DNA of 64,000 bases from Apostichopus japonicus (lineage: Eukaryota; Echinodermata; Holothuroidea; Aspidochirotida; Stichopodidae). Where the stretch lies: contig NC_092563.1 of NCBI RefSeq assembly GCF_037975245.1, positions 1,081,001 through 1,145,000 on the forward strand, given 5' to 3'. Position 1 is the stretch's first letter. Each line of letters opens with the position of its first letter. Positions 1 through 12,289 of this stretch are shown here, piece after piece. Below the pieces are notes generated by a model. It was not told the origin of the DNA, made no database searches, and was given only the letters and a program-made list of their open reading frames with translations. Both the position numbers and the translations under genes were made by a program.

Positions 1-186
1 GATAAGAAGAGCCTTGCTATGATGAATGAAGTTCGTCCAATCCAGATGTAGTGCTTACAGCTAGTTACCCTAAAACGTATCTGGTTTGGATGTGGGTAAC
101 AGAGGAATGAAGTAATTCCATACCACGTAGGCCAATATAAAGGTATACATTTCAAAATCACAAAAACAAGTTCTCATCGTGTATGG

Positions 187-192
187 TTTATT
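187..192 (-). terminator. Candidate poly(A) signal of the secreted-protein gene
   Basis: The minus strand carries AATAAA about 107 nt after the TAG stop at 299-301. This is a suitable distance for a short 3' UTR and supports the stop as the true end of the protein. Confidence 0.4.
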
Positions 193-298
193 GGAATCCA
201 ATAGTTGAAAAGGTAAAGTACCAGACAACCCATACGAACGAATTAAATTGGTGATATTTGCCAAATTTACAACAAAGAAAATAAGGCGGGAAAATACA

Positions 299-3200
299 CT
301 ACCGGTCGATATCATTGTCGGGGTCGTCTTCCAAATAAACAGTCTTTACGATAGCATACTGAAAGATTGGTCTCAATCTCTCGGTAGAACTAATTAAAAA
401 CCTGTAAAATACAAAACAAATAGAATAAGTCATAACTAGGGTCGTACGGTTATTCAGTGGCGTAGGAAGGTACTTTTGAGTGGGGGGGGGGCTGAAGACT
501 GATGGCTGGCCTGGGGGAGGGGTCTAAGGAAAAAATTGGAAATTTTTTGCATTTCCAGGTGGCCTCAGATGCAATTTGGTGCAATATAGCACACTTCAAC
601 CCACCCACTCCATTTTGTATTGATTTTGCATTTTCACCTGGCCTTAGATGCAATTTGGTGCTCCAAATGAGATTTTTTTCTCATTTGTAAATGAAAAAGG
701 GGTTTTCTGACTTGCGAAGCGGGGGGCGGAATGATACTTCCGCCCCTCCATATTTTTCACTGGGGGCTGGCGCCCCCGGTTCCTACGCCCTTGGTAATTC
801 ATTAAGAGCAGCTTGATTACGTTAGGTTGTCACGCTTCTCGATATCAGGGGCGTATCCAGGGGGGCGCAACAGGCGCGCGCCCCCCCTATTGGCCGTCAC
901 CAAAAAAAAAAAAAAGTTTAGCAAAAAAAAAAAAAAAAAAAAAAAATTGATGACGACCTTTATGTGAGATGTCGGTGATCGCTCAACCCCCCCCCCCCCT
1001 CCCGTATGCTTTATTTTTTGTTTGCCAAAAAAAGGTTCTGGCGAAGTTCGGCGGCATAATAGTTTTAGAAACATAGATGGTAATTGTGTTTGTATTATCA
1101 CTATAAACACTAAATGACATGCCAGCCATACTAAATTGTGCATTTTGTGTCCATATTTACTGGAAATGTTGCTTATTATTAAGGTCGAAAAATGGATCAC
1201 ATATGGCCATGGGCGGCGATCCTGGGTGGAGGGGGGATATATCCCCCCATGAAAATGGGTGGAGGGGATGTAATGCACCATATCCCCCCCCCACCAAATG
1301 CCAGGGATAAGAATATTTTCATGCCTACATTTATGCATCTTCGTTAATGTACGGCTCTTTTTTAGCTTCATTTCTCGCCTACCATAAACGCAGTGCGATC
1401 TTTTCAAATAAAGCGTCTTTATAAAGCAAAAATAGTTGACTGTAGGCTTCATTGGCCCTATAACAACAAAATGTATTATTGCGCCCACGGTATTGATATA
1501 GTACATATATGCACCCTCATAGTATTCATATAGGCCCTATAGTAGGCCTACACACGTACATGTTCCCTCGAACAGCTGAGAATCTCATGTAACCAGGGTA
1601 ATGCTTAATACACGTTTCACCTGGATGCCCTAGCAATCGGTACCTAGGAATGTAACTATGTGTAATTGTGTATTGCATGTGTATAGGCCTATAATAGCCT
1701 GCATGAGGCCATTTTCTTCATCGAATAATATAACAGAGCTCTCGAACATTCTAACGTTGCGCCTGAAACAAGATTGACAGGGGCAATTTTCCCAAAATAA
1801 CACCCGAAATTAAAAAAAAAAGTATTTTGGATCCTGATTATGAGATATTTCGGACATGACATCCCTATTTTAAAGTTGGGTATATGCCGCTTGGAAACCT
1901 CGGGAAGTGCCGTTTCCGGCCATCTAGAGGGTTTGTTAATCCCAAAATTTTCTTGTACGCTTCGCGCCAACTCATGGTGGCGCTTAGATATAGTCACGCT
2001 TAGATAGTCAACAAGGTCATATCCCCCCCCCCCCACTCGGAAGTACGGATCGCCGCCCATGCATATGACACCATTTTGCATTTCAGCCCTTCTTTGAAAG
2101 CAAAAATTGTACACCCCTCCCCTTAGACCCATCCCCCAGGACGGCGATCATTCATGCCTGGCGCCCCCCCTATTGGAAAATCCTGGATACGCCCCTGGAT
2201 ATGTACCTACAGCCTACGGAGCATAGCCTATAACTCGAGATTATGATGATATCCTGCTGTGATGTTTTCTTTAACGAATCATTTAGGTCAGTTGATGAGT
2301 AATTTGAGGAGTATGTTCAACAAAATATGATCAATTCCTGTTCCCATAATATTATATTAAATTCAAAATTTCAACTTTTCAATGACAGTTCTAAACGTGT
2401 TGCGACATTTGTTTCGAACAGTCTTTGTCTTTAACCTCGGTTGAAATATAGATCAACATCTCATTAATTGAAAATGTATGTATGTGTGTGTGTGTTGGTG
2501 GGGTGGGGTTAGTGACAGGAGTGGGGAAGCGCCTGTATAGAAACAATAGTGCAGATCAGGTCAATTAGGTTGGCTGGCAAAATATGTAAAAAAGAGAGAT
2601 CTATAGTAGGCCATCTTTCCTTACCTAGATAAAGCTAAACGGAGGAGTCGCCAGTAGAGGACAGCATAACTCTCTACGTAAGATGGGAGAATGTAACCTC
2701 GGTCTGGATATTTTGGTCTTACGTTGGTTAAATAAAGCGTAGTGTTAAATTCAATGGATTCTTCGTAAACATTCCTGACCCAAACAGACTCGTTATTGGT
2801 ATTCTGGCAGGCGAAGAGCTCATCGATGTTACCTAAGAATAGTTTAAAAAAAAAATACAAAGAAATTAAAGGCATTGAAGACTCGCCCCAAACCGCGTGC
2901 CGCGCTCTGAAAAAAAGTTCTTTTCCGTTGCTTGCAAGTAAAGTTCTCTTCTTGTCGCTACAAAATGCAGACAGTAATGAAACGTGATACCTTGTTATCT
3001 TTTATCTAGACCGGAGATGTCCATCGCTGCTATCTTCAGGGCGCCATTATAAATCATCACTGTGTAAAAATTTTTAAAGTAAAATATTGGTTGCTGCACT
3101 TACCATTGAAGATAAACTTATCCACTCTCATGTTCGTATCCGGATCGAATCCACTTCCCTTGATGAATGAAGTGTATAGATCCTTCACTCCAGGGGGTTG

Positions 3201-4631
3201 TGGTTCAAAGCTATCCATGTAAAATCCGTCCTGAAACATTCAAACGTGATATAGCTATTATAAGGTCTGAATATTCATTATATGCAAATTAGAAAAACAA
3301 TTTAGGAGTTAAAACCGTTCAGGAAAATTTCAAACCGTCATGCCTTTCCTGCAATTGCTCTACGAAATGTAATATATACCGTCATTTCAGGCGGAAGGTG
3401 GAGCGAGAGGTGTTAGGGGTGGGGGGGGGGGGGTGGGGGAGGGTTGGAAGGGCTAGACAAACCTTAGCGATAATATTCTCTATAACCGTTAAATTCAATG
3501 CGGTGTCATTAGGGATGTGCATATGTTTGAGTGAGACTGGGATCAAGATTTATGAATATGTATGTCTTAAGATTATAAATATGCATGTTCTTAAGATTAT
3601 AGGATTTTCCACAAACGATGGCGTCAATAATCATTCCAATTTTACGACAAACAGACGTTCCGCTTACAAACTTAAAATATATTTCCCAGTGTTTTTTCTT
3701 CACTTTCCGGTAAGTTTTTAAATTAATGAACTGCTACCATGAATATGTAAACAATTCTGCAGAATGATAACACATACATCTTGTACACGTTACTTACGCT
3801 ATATGTTGCGTCATTAAATATGTTGGAACATGAACCAGTATTGTCCGCTTTGAGACCACCGGCATTGTCCGCCACAACTGCCATAGTACCGTCCAAATCA
3901 TATCTCTGGAAATCTAACACCCATAGCTCCTCTTCATCCACTGTGTTCTCAGTCTCAACATTCAGTACAACGACACCTGAAAATTTCAAAATAAAGGTCC
4001 AAGTGATACACGTTAAGATTGGTTTGAAGTGCATAGCAGATGGGAAGAACGGCGGGGTGGGTGGTGGGGGAGGAGATTAATATTTCGGGTATTTTGGTAG
4101 GGACATGCATCCCTTTTCCCGAGGGAGCTAGAAAATAAACATTGACAACGCACTTAAGTAAACCAAAGGTACAAAGTTTAAACGTTTAGCACGCTTTGGG
4201 CGGGGCATTCTTATTTTTACCAATATTTTGCTACATACATATCACTTTTTTAGTAGTTATTTCGAAAACCACACATGTTTTGCAAGTTTGATCCCGCTCT
4301 ACACCGAGTAACGATTTATTCGCGCCGGCTTCACTTGTAGTTGTATGTTTGATTTGAGACACGGCGGTGCACCGGCGAGGAAGGCGGTGCAACACATACG
4401 TGCTGAGCTTTGTTAGCGCGGTACTGACAATCCATTCTCCACATTATTGGAAACGCAAAAGATGGAAATACCTTCTGTAATGTCAAATTCCCGAACTGTT
4501 GCTTGTCCCATATCGTCAAACAAATCATCCTGACCGTAGGCCAAAGGTTTCCCAAAGTAAGCTTCGATTGGGGAAGTATAATATGAGATACATTGTACCA
4601 AAAGAAAAGTTAACAAAACGGAAAAATCCAT
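299..4631 (-). CDS. Secreted protein of unknown family, 258 aa, five coding exons
   Basis: I do not recognise the family. The coding exons, in transcript order, are 4631-4472, 3976-3798, 3230-3104, 2832-2625 and 401-299. All four introns have GT-AG ends, and the split codons join in frame to give 777 nt, stop included. The protein opens with a short hydrophobic signal peptide (MDFSVLLTFLLVQCIS), so it probably enters the secretory pathway. The mature part is acidic. It has only two cysteines (in GSCSN and LFACQN), which could form one disulfide, and two N-glycosylation sequons (NES and NTT). No transmembrane segment or catalytic motif is evident. The start is the first in-frame ATG; the frame is open a little further upstream but without another ATG. 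A TATA box lies upstream and an AATAAA lies downstream of the TAG stop. The stop overlaps a weak donor-like CG/GTAGTG, so continuation into an exon left of the window cannot be excluded. The exon structure is well supported; the function is unknown. Confidence 0.75.
455..796. mobile_element. Nonautonomous element with GGCGTAGGAA inverted ends
   Basis: The left end reads CAGTGGCGTAGGAAGG. The right end, read in reverse, is CAAGGGCGTAGGAACCGG. The interior is GC-biased with G-runs and contains two diverged copies of a segment around GATGCAATTTGGTG (near 568 and 648). No coding capacity is seen. Such ends are typical of hAT-like MITEs in marine invertebrates. No clear target-site duplication is visible. 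It lies in the last intron of the secreted-protein gene. Confidence 0.45.
846..2198. mobile_element. 1.35-kb inverted-repeat transposon without a transposase ORF
   Basis: The ends are near-perfect inverted repeats, CAGGGGCGTATCCAGG at the left and CCTGGATACGCCCCTG at the right. Both ends continue with matching C/G-rich sequence around CCCCCCCTATTGG. GATAT flanks both ends directly and may be a 5-bp target duplication, although it can also be read as part of the inverted repeat. The interior has long homopolymers (A near 900-950, C near 987 and 2024) and no recognisable transposase. It may contain smaller nested elements (C/G-rich blocks near 1210-1310 and 2025-2160). It sits between exons 4 and 5 of the secreted-protein gene. 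Confidence 0.55.
3415..3447 (+). repeat. G-rich tract with quadruplex potential
   Basis: There is a run of about fourteen G interrupted once by T, followed by further G-triplets. It lies in the intron between exons 2 and 3 of the minus-strand secreted-protein gene, so the transcript would be C-rich there. Confidence 0.4.
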
Positions 4632-4755
4632 CACGGACAAGCAACGACAGCACTCGAGAATTGCGGACAACAGAAAACCTAGACGAACTGAAAAGAAAAC
4701 AGATGAAACGTACACCTATAGACTAATAATGCCAGTGAAGAAATGGTAAGATGCG

Positions 4756-4764
4756 CTTTTTATA
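4756..4764 (-). promoter_or_regulatory. TATA box of the secreted-protein gene
   Basis: The minus strand reads TATAAAAAG here, inside a longer TATATAAAAAG. It lies about 130 bp upstream of the ATG at 4631, so a start site near 4725-4735 would give a 5' UTR of roughly 100 nt with no intron needed. Position and sequence are seen; activity is inferred. Confidence 0.5.
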
Positions 4765-5289
4765 TGCATGCTTTAAACTATTTGAGTTTGGAAGTCTTTA
4801 TTTCTGTTAATAGGTAGTCTTAATTATATAAATCTTTACAAGAATTTTGATTTAAAAAAAAAAGTTGCGTCAGGTATTTCGTTTAATTTGCATATTATTT
4901 CATTGCTTATTATATATGTGTGTCACTTATTATGTATATGTTTAAGAAGATTAAAATTAAAATAAGTCTATAAAAGTATAACTTTGAGATTTGGTTACCC
5001 TTGTGTGATAGTGGTACAATCTTTATTACGTAATAGAAACTTATCTGCCACTCAACAGGTGAAATATATCTTATTGTCTATTTACTACAGTATGTATGGC
5101 ATGCTCCCATTTTCATTCATTCATTCTATCTGAGTGTAGTATTACATAACAAACTATGTGTGCCATCACCCCTTTAACATAAATCACCCTTTCCCTACGA
5201 ATTGAGTTTCAATAGTCTGCCACGTATAATCCAGCTATACACTACACCCTCGGCCGTTTGGTAAGATCATGTGTATGGTATATGTTCCC

Positions 5290-5615
5290 TTTCGAGGGGA
5301 ACGGTGATACACACCCGACGATGATCACACAGTCACAGTCTCGATGCAAGGGGACCGGGTTGAAAGTGGATCAGTCGTTCGGCTGTTTGGTTTTCGTGCC
5401 CAAGTTCTTTCCTGGGTGACTTTTCTAAAAAAAGTATTCTCGTTGAGACCTGAGAGGGGTATAAGTTGTTTAGTTTTCATGCCTGCTTCTAACTTGGGTG
5501 ACTTTTCTTAAAAAGTACCTTTTGTAAAGGGACTCACGTAACATCGTCATGATCATACAATTATAGTCTCGATGTAAGGAGACTGGAATTGAGAGCGGCT
5601 TAAGTTACCGATTAA
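5290..5615. repeat. Diverged direct duplication between the two divergent promoters
   Basis: A block containing AGTCTCGATGCAAGG and GGGTGACTTTTCTAAAAA recurs about 100-240 bp later as AGTCTCGATGTAAGG and GGGTGACTTTTCTTAAAAA, with many substitutions. Order and orientation are kept, as in an old tandem duplication. No ORF is present. Confidence 0.45.
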
Positions 5616-5619
5616 CCAA

Positions 5620-5895
5620 TTAAAGATATCTTGAACTGATTTAGAGAATCATTAATTCATTGAAATATATCTCTAATACATCAGACTTCAAATATGTATT
5701 TGACCTATCTAGAGAAATCATAAATTTTGTTCAAACCATCTATGATTATTTTATAATATCTGTAATTATTTAGAGATATCTTTAATTATTTCGATAAGAC
5801 TTTAAATTAATTGTGGATAACTGAAGTCAAATTAAATTAAATATATCTGTAGTAAATTGAAGATATCTTTCAATATTTAAAGATATCTGAGGGTG
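5620..5895. repeat. Degenerate AT-rich tandem repeat (AGATATCT/TAATTATTT)
   Basis: Short units built on AGATATC and TTTAATTATTT recur roughly every 20-45 bp with drifted spacing. Many are palindromic at GATATC. The tract occupies the intergenic space between the divergent genes. Confidence 0.4.
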
Positions 5896-6320
5896 ACTTT
5901 AGGCATACTTTTTGTTTTGTTATGCCATAGTCCAAGAAAGATGATAAAGAGAATTCAATGTCAATCATGATTCTATAGAGGTGTTCCAGGTGTTCATGAT
6001 AACGCTTCAGGATACGCTAATTCTCTTGTAAACGCAGTTTAAGGATTATGACGTCGGCTCTACAGTGCAGGCCAAAATGTAAGTTTTAATGCACTGCTTT
6101 TAAAATGATAAAAACTCAAAAAAAAAATATCCCGTTTACTTCATGTAAATTCAGAGCTATATTTGTTGGCTTATTTGAATCCGTAATGTTTCCCTTTATA
6201 TTTAGTTTTACATTGCATCTAGGAAGTGACCGAGTCATGGTCTGTGTATTAGACTTAATAATCCAACTACTGTGATTGATGATTATCTTATACTTAAATG
6301 GGCATTGAAACAAAAAGTGG

Positions 6321-6328
6321 TATAAAAT
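6321..6328 (+). promoter_or_regulatory. TATA-like box of the inositol monophosphatase gene
   Basis: TATAAAAT lies 84 bp upstream of the ATG at 6405. Transcription starting about 30 bp downstream would give a 5' UTR of about 55 nt within the first coding exon. Inferred from position and sequence only. Confidence 0.4.
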
Positions 6329-6404
6329 ACAATCTGTATAATGACAGGAGTGTTTTGTAACGATCTGTCTGTGACTAAGGCATCATTTGGCAATAAACAC
6401 CGAA

Positions 6405-9400
6405 ATGGCTTGCCATATAAACGCACACGCTTCATTTAACAAGGATATCAATATGGGCAGTGATTACAACATCGAAGAATTCATTAAGACTGCAGAAGAG
6501 CTAGCTCGCGAAGCTGGAGTTGTAAGTTGTTTTCTTTAAAAAAGCAATTGTTTTCATTAGGTTTCCACATATTGGAAGATCCAGGGGATGTTGCATCAAG
6601 CGGTTACATATACGATAGAGTGCAATGTCAATCCGAGAATGGTGAACGAAATGTATATAGGCCTAGTGTAAGTCAGCAGTTCTGCGAAATTTAGGCCTAC
6701 AGGCTACAGTACACAGTTACACTTGAAGAACGTTCTTCATCATAGCATATAGCTTAGATTAGTTTAGAGACCCAAGGATTAGGAAGCCTTACAGTAGCTT
6801 ATTTGAGACCCTATCCGTGTTAGATCGTGGACGAACACCAGCTTACTTTAAGCCTTCTCTTTTCGATAAGTCTTCAAAGGCTATAACGAGGCAGGGGTGT
6901 GAATTCGCTCCCATTCCGGCCATTGCAACAGCATCTGACCACTTTCTCAAATACTGAGGTAGGCAAAGGCACCCCATTCGACTTCACTGCAGTGCAGCCA
7001 TGACGAACAAAGTTGTTCCGAAACCAAGTGAAGAACAGAAACAAACCCCTTTTCCCAAGTTAACAAACCAGAAATACCAAATCCATGGAAGACTCCACAC
7101 ATCACCACTGCACTGCAGCAATTTTGAAAAGGTCAAGAGAATCTGGCTCCTGACAGAATTTTGATCCTGGAACCTAAGGATTGTGAGGCGGACACTCTAA
7201 CCGCTGAACCAAGCCTTTGCCCTAAAGCAAACCTAGCCTAAATAAGACCTACAGTAGGCCTAACCGAGTAAATATTTATGCCCTATAGTAGAAAAGCTTG
7301 TATCCTTTTGAAATTTCAGTGAGACTGTGACAGAGTTAGCTGAGTGCTAAATAGTAAATATAGTACATGAAATCTGCTGTACATTCACTCAGGAATGGAA
7401 TGACTTACATTAGGCATTGCATAGAAAAACAGCAATGATACTTGGTATGGCTTATACTATGTATACAGTAATTTGGCTTATATTATTTTGGTTGTCCAAA
7501 CTTACTACAATTCGCATATGGTTTAAATGAGTTAAGAACTACACCTCAGTTGTGGAATAAAATACACAGCAAGTTCTAGAAATAGACCATTCACATATTC
7601 ACATTCATAGCCCTCTCACAACAGGAATTGACTACCTGCCAGGTCTCATCCCACATGATCTTATGAAGTGTTAAGTGTGACTTCAATAACTTTTCAGTAA
7701 TCATTCTTCATTACAGCTAGTGAGAGATGCATATAAGAAGGACAAAGCAGTGGAAAGCAAAAGCTGTGCTGTGGATCTGGTGACAGAAACCGATACAAAA
7801 GTTGAGGAGCTTCTGATCAGCCGTTTAAGAAAAAAATATCCTACGCACAAGTAAGAAACTTTTTATTTGAAGTATGAAGATCTGTTACTATGGTATTTAA
7901 AGGAAATTATAAATTTCCAAATTTTTTTTTTTTTAGATAACTGTTTTCTATCAATGGCCTGGAGTGAGTGGAGTCCCATAACAAGAATCAACATTAATAA
8001 TGTACCAGATACATCGACGTGAATCAACTTCTGTGGTTGTGAATGTACAGATCTTGTTTGTATTTCAGTATTTGCTGTTTCAATGGCAAGTATATCATTT
8101 CATCCCCCAAAATTATTTTAAAACTGTTGAGGCTACTGACCTTGGTATTATGTTTTACAAAGTTTTTTGGACTGATTTTACTCTTTCATCTGCAGATTCA
8201 TAGGAGAAGAGTCGACTGTCAGTGGTGAACCATGCTTATGGACAGACGATCCCACATGGATCATAGATCCAGTAGATGGTACTATGAATTTTGTACACAG
8301 GTAGGAAGAAATCATCCCTCTCATTGGTGTGCACATGATTTTAATGGTGGGGGTTGGATTCCAAGTTCCCACTGTTGGAGTTAGGTATGACACTAGGGGC
8401 AAGAACCTCTATGGACAAGTTGTAGGCGGATTGAAATTTTAATGAAAGAGCGGTGTGAATGTGGGGTTGTCAAATGAGTATCACCAGGGGGTGGGTGGAG
8501 GTGTCGGAGACCTTCCTCCAAAAGAAAAGCAAAACTTCAAAGTTTAGAGGTCAAAGATTGCATTCTGAGGCATATTTAGATACTAGACTAAAAATTTAAT
8601 TAGGTCTAAATGCAAGTTTGTGCAAATGAATTTTAAAAAATATCTCCCAAGTGATGCCCATCCCCCCACCCCCCTCTTTGTCATGCACGTTTTGTTTATT
8701 ATGTATCTGTTACCTTGGTGATGACTGATCATTTACATAGGGATTGTGTACCAAATATTTCTATCAAAATTGAATGTAGGATTAAACAAAGTGAGTGATT
8801 TATGAATGGTAATAGCTTCTGTTTTGTAGCCAGAACTGATGAGATAGTATTAGAATCTTCAACACACCTGGGCACTTCAATCAGTCCTTTCATTTCACTT
8901 TGCTCCCACTTCACAGTATTGAATGATGATTGAATGACTTATATACTGTTTATGTTTGTTTTATCAAAATGCCTGATTTCAAAATTAAGGGCATAATTTG
9001 ATATGATTTGGACTTTTGGAAGCAACCCAATTTTAATCTATAGTAAGTTGCAAATTGACCTTCCTAATATGTTTAAGCATTGATCAATACAAGGTTAATA
9101 TTGTTTGTGTGTATTTACTTTGCTTTTCTTATTTTGGTGTAATCAGAGCAAAAATTCTAAAAATATTAGTCACTTTCACCTGCAAAGACCTGTTTTTTTG
9201 CAGATCCTAGAATAAATTTTCAGTATTTCCATTTACTTTTTCTGTAAACAGTTTTCCATTTGTAGGTATCTGTATCGGTTTGTCGATAAAGAAAGAAATA
9301 GTTGGAGGGGTGGTCTACAACCCAATCTATGATGAAATGTTCCAAGCAATCAAAGGCAAGGGTGCCTTCTGCAATAATAAACCAATTAAAGTCTCCAGTC

Positions 9401-11636
9401 AGAATGGTGAGTATGCAGTAATATTTTAATCTTTTATCGATATCTCATAAAGGAAACATAACGTTTAATAACATACTGTATTCTGTAGCACTAATTAGGA
9501 TCATCAAACTTTTCCTTTAATTGTGGCTATATCTTGATAAATCCATGGAGAAGTGGTAAATTGTAGATTAGTAATTCATTTGGGTAGTGGGTAACCCAGG
9601 GTCCTAGGGCCAAAGGTTATTTCTTTACCATTCACCCCGTTTTTAGAGAGGATAGTTTAATGAATCTACCTCTTCGACTATAATATCAACCATACAAGAG
9701 GTCTGCCGATAATTAAAGAGAAACACAGAGAAGATCGAAACGATGAAGGATTTTATTATCTCATTGGCATATTTTGTTGTTATGTACAGGACAAGTATTT
9801 TCATAACAAAACTTCACTAAGTGCAATGAGATTTGGTTCCCACATCTTCTTGATGATATTGGTCCTGACAATGTGCTCTCTGCACCGTTTCTTTTTTAGG
9901 CCCAGGCCCCTAACGCTACAGGGCCCAGGGTTAACCCCCTCTCGACCCCCTGACCTCATCCCACTGTCTTTAGTGTTGAGTCTCCAGCAGATGATAATTT
10001 CTTACACTACTAGCTATATTACATTTACCATCCATATCCATTTCTCTATTATATGATATGTCTACACCAGTGGTAGCCCCGTTATGCAGAGTATGCATCC
10101 CCTAAGTGCTAAGCTAATGCTGTTTGCCAACATTGCAACACATTATGTGGGCAGCAGCTAGTATAAAGCAACCATACCTAATTGTGAATTAAAAAGTTGT
10201 TCCCCAATTGCCCGTTTCCACACAACCATTATGCATTAGTGAGATCAGTTATACTCTGGTGTACTGTCCTCCATATTCATTGCACCAGACCAAGTATTAA
10301 TACCAAACCTACATCCATCTTGAAATTCTAACCTATGTGACAAACTGAAGTTTAAGTTTACATCACTTTTTAATTGAGGTTTTCGAAACCCTATACTAAT
10401 TAAGGTGACACCCTATCCACCTTCAGAAATCGAATATTTTAGGCATCTAAAGAAGAGAATTTTCTCTGCTATGTGATAATGCCCGGAAGAAAATTATGAA
10501 TTCTATCAAGTTATACTTTTCTACACATACACTCCTATTCTTTGTTTAAATGTGTCTGTGAGTTTGTTGCTATATCAGTTTTGCTTCCTATTAATGGGTA
10601 TAATTGTGCCTCCCCCTCCCCCACCTACTTGAATCTTCCATTTTGCATTGATTGTATCTCAATTGAGGGTAATAAATCTAATACTGAAACCAGTGAAAGT
10701 GATGGATTGATACACATATATATTGCATTGCATGTTACTACATGTTAAACCTACTATGTTTACTTCCAAGCTACCTACTGCAAGTTTATGTCTGGGTGAG
10801 TACTAGACAATATTCAAACTTCCTATCACCATTCTTTCTTTCTATTTTCTCTTCAGATTTGAAATTGTCGCTTTTCATAACAGAGGTGGGTTTCAATAGC
10901 CAGGAAATGTTGGACGTGAAAGTTGCGAATTACAAGTCCCTGTTAGAAGCAGGTATAAGAGGGTAAGGATTCATTTGTAGTACTGCTAGATATGTTAGAA
11001 GGCCAAAACTGGTCACCTACATTGCCAGAGCATTGTTGAATACTCACAAGGATACTTAAATGTCTAGTTGGCAGATAGAGTGGAGCCGGAGGGGTGGGGG
11101 GGGGGGTACAAGGGGAACATGCCCCTCCTCCCCAGTTTTGTGAAAACAAGGTTCATTGCAGGAGAAAGGAGTGCAATTTTGTCAGATCCTCTGTGTAATT
11201 GTGTTAAAACACAAAGTGACTAATTTTTTTCATTTCATATGAAATATCATAAAGATTTTAGCAATAACTAGAGCAGTAGTGAAGGGTATGTCTTTCTCAA
11301 GCACATTACTTCCCTCATTAACCTTGAATAAAGTTCAGGTATTTGACTAAAAATGACAGTGTGAGAGGGACAACAATATGATAATTCCTTTATAAATTTG
11401 TAGAAGGGTCCTCATGTAACATCTCCTCTGTCAGAGGTTCTAATGATAATTTACCACCTTTACAGGTTCAGGTCGTTAGGGTCTGCTGCCCTCAATATGT
11501 GTCACATTGCTAGAGGGAGCGCAGAGCTTTACTATGAGTACGGAATCCATTGCTGGGACATGGCTGCTGCATCCATCATAGTCACAGAGGCAGGAGGGGT
11601 AGTAATGGACACTACAGGTATGTGACTGCATTGTTA

Positions 11637-11670
<34 letters not shown>

Positions 11671-12289
11671 CATTGTTCAGTGAATGCCACTTGCTTCCCT
11701 TCACCCTCCGTACGGTCTAAACGACGTAATACCTAACGATACTAAAGTACTAATATTGCCAAGCAACTACATCAACAGTGTCAGCACAACAGTGTCAGCT
11801 CATGTTGCAACATTGCAGCATACGTTACACAGCTGTTCTGGGCAATTTCCCTCCAACCTTGTGAGGCGTGATATGCAGCCGTTATTTGGGTCTGCCAGTT
11901 CAAAAAAAAAGATTACATTTTCTCCCGAACCGTCACATAAAGTGATGTACACTACATGTGCACTTTCATTAGCTTATCGTTAAAACAGCGAAAATTAAGT
12001 TTTACCAGTAGGGAAGTATATATTTTCATCACAAAAAACAGGACAATCCCGATAATTCGGGACGTATGGTAACTCTATGCTTGCCTCAAGTCTTCACAAC
12101 CAATTTCCCCCTAACCCCTCCAACACCACCATCTAAAAGACACATGATCCTCAATAGCCTTTGGCCTCTTTATAATCACCAGGTGGTCCCTTGGACATCA
12201 TGAACAGGAGATGTGTGGCTGCCAGCTCAGGGAGTCTTGTAAAAGAATTTACAAAGCACGTAAAGCACCTCCAATTACAGAGAGATTAA
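6405..12289 (+). CDS. IMPA1: Inositol monophosphatase (IMPA1/IMPA2 type), 291 aa, seven exons
   Basis: The enzyme removes phosphate from myo-inositol monophosphates in the cytosol, recycling inositol for phosphoinositide signalling; the family is Mg-dependent and lithium-sensitive. Coding exons are 6405-6521, 7717-7850, 8196-8300, 9252-9406, 10857-10962, 11466-11617 and 12183-12289. They total 876 nt and join in frame at GT-AG introns. The metal site is complete: FIGEES (Glu88), WIIDPVDGT (Asp108, Asp111) and GIHCWD (Asp237). KGKGAFCNN and VTEAGG, followed by [10 protein letters not shown], are also family landmarks. Length matches animal IMPAs (about 277-290). The start was chosen as the first in-frame ATG after a TATA-like box; a second ATG at codon 17 (MGSDYN) would give a protein closer to the human IMPA1 length. 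The residue after DGT is Met, where IMPA1 has Thr and IMPA2 has Cys. The IMPA1 versus IMPA2 assignment is uncertain, since invertebrates often have one pre-duplication gene. Confidence 0.95.
6890..7225 (-). mobile_element. tRNA-derived SINE-like copy in IMPA intron 1
   Basis: Read on the minus strand from 7225, the sequence starts like a tRNA: TGGTTCAGCGGTTAG resembles an A box. A drifted B-box-like AGGTTCCAGGATCAAAATTC follows about 40 nt later. A non-tRNA body extends to about 6890. The left limit is uncertain. The head is too mutated to be a working tRNA gene. Confidence 0.45.
11639..11668. repeat. (TA)15 microsatellite
   Basis: A perfect TA run begins about 20 bp after the donor of IMPA exon 6. 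Confidence 0.8.

Noticed and set aside
817-1506. 229-codon minus-strand ORF
   Set aside because: It lies within the 1.35-kb transposon and is carried by homopolymer runs (poly-Phe, poly-Gly). There is no domain or family resemblance.
4632-4715. Upstream extension of the secreted protein to a GTG codon
   Set aside because: The extended frame has no ATG. Animal initiation and the signal peptide both favour the ATG at 4631.
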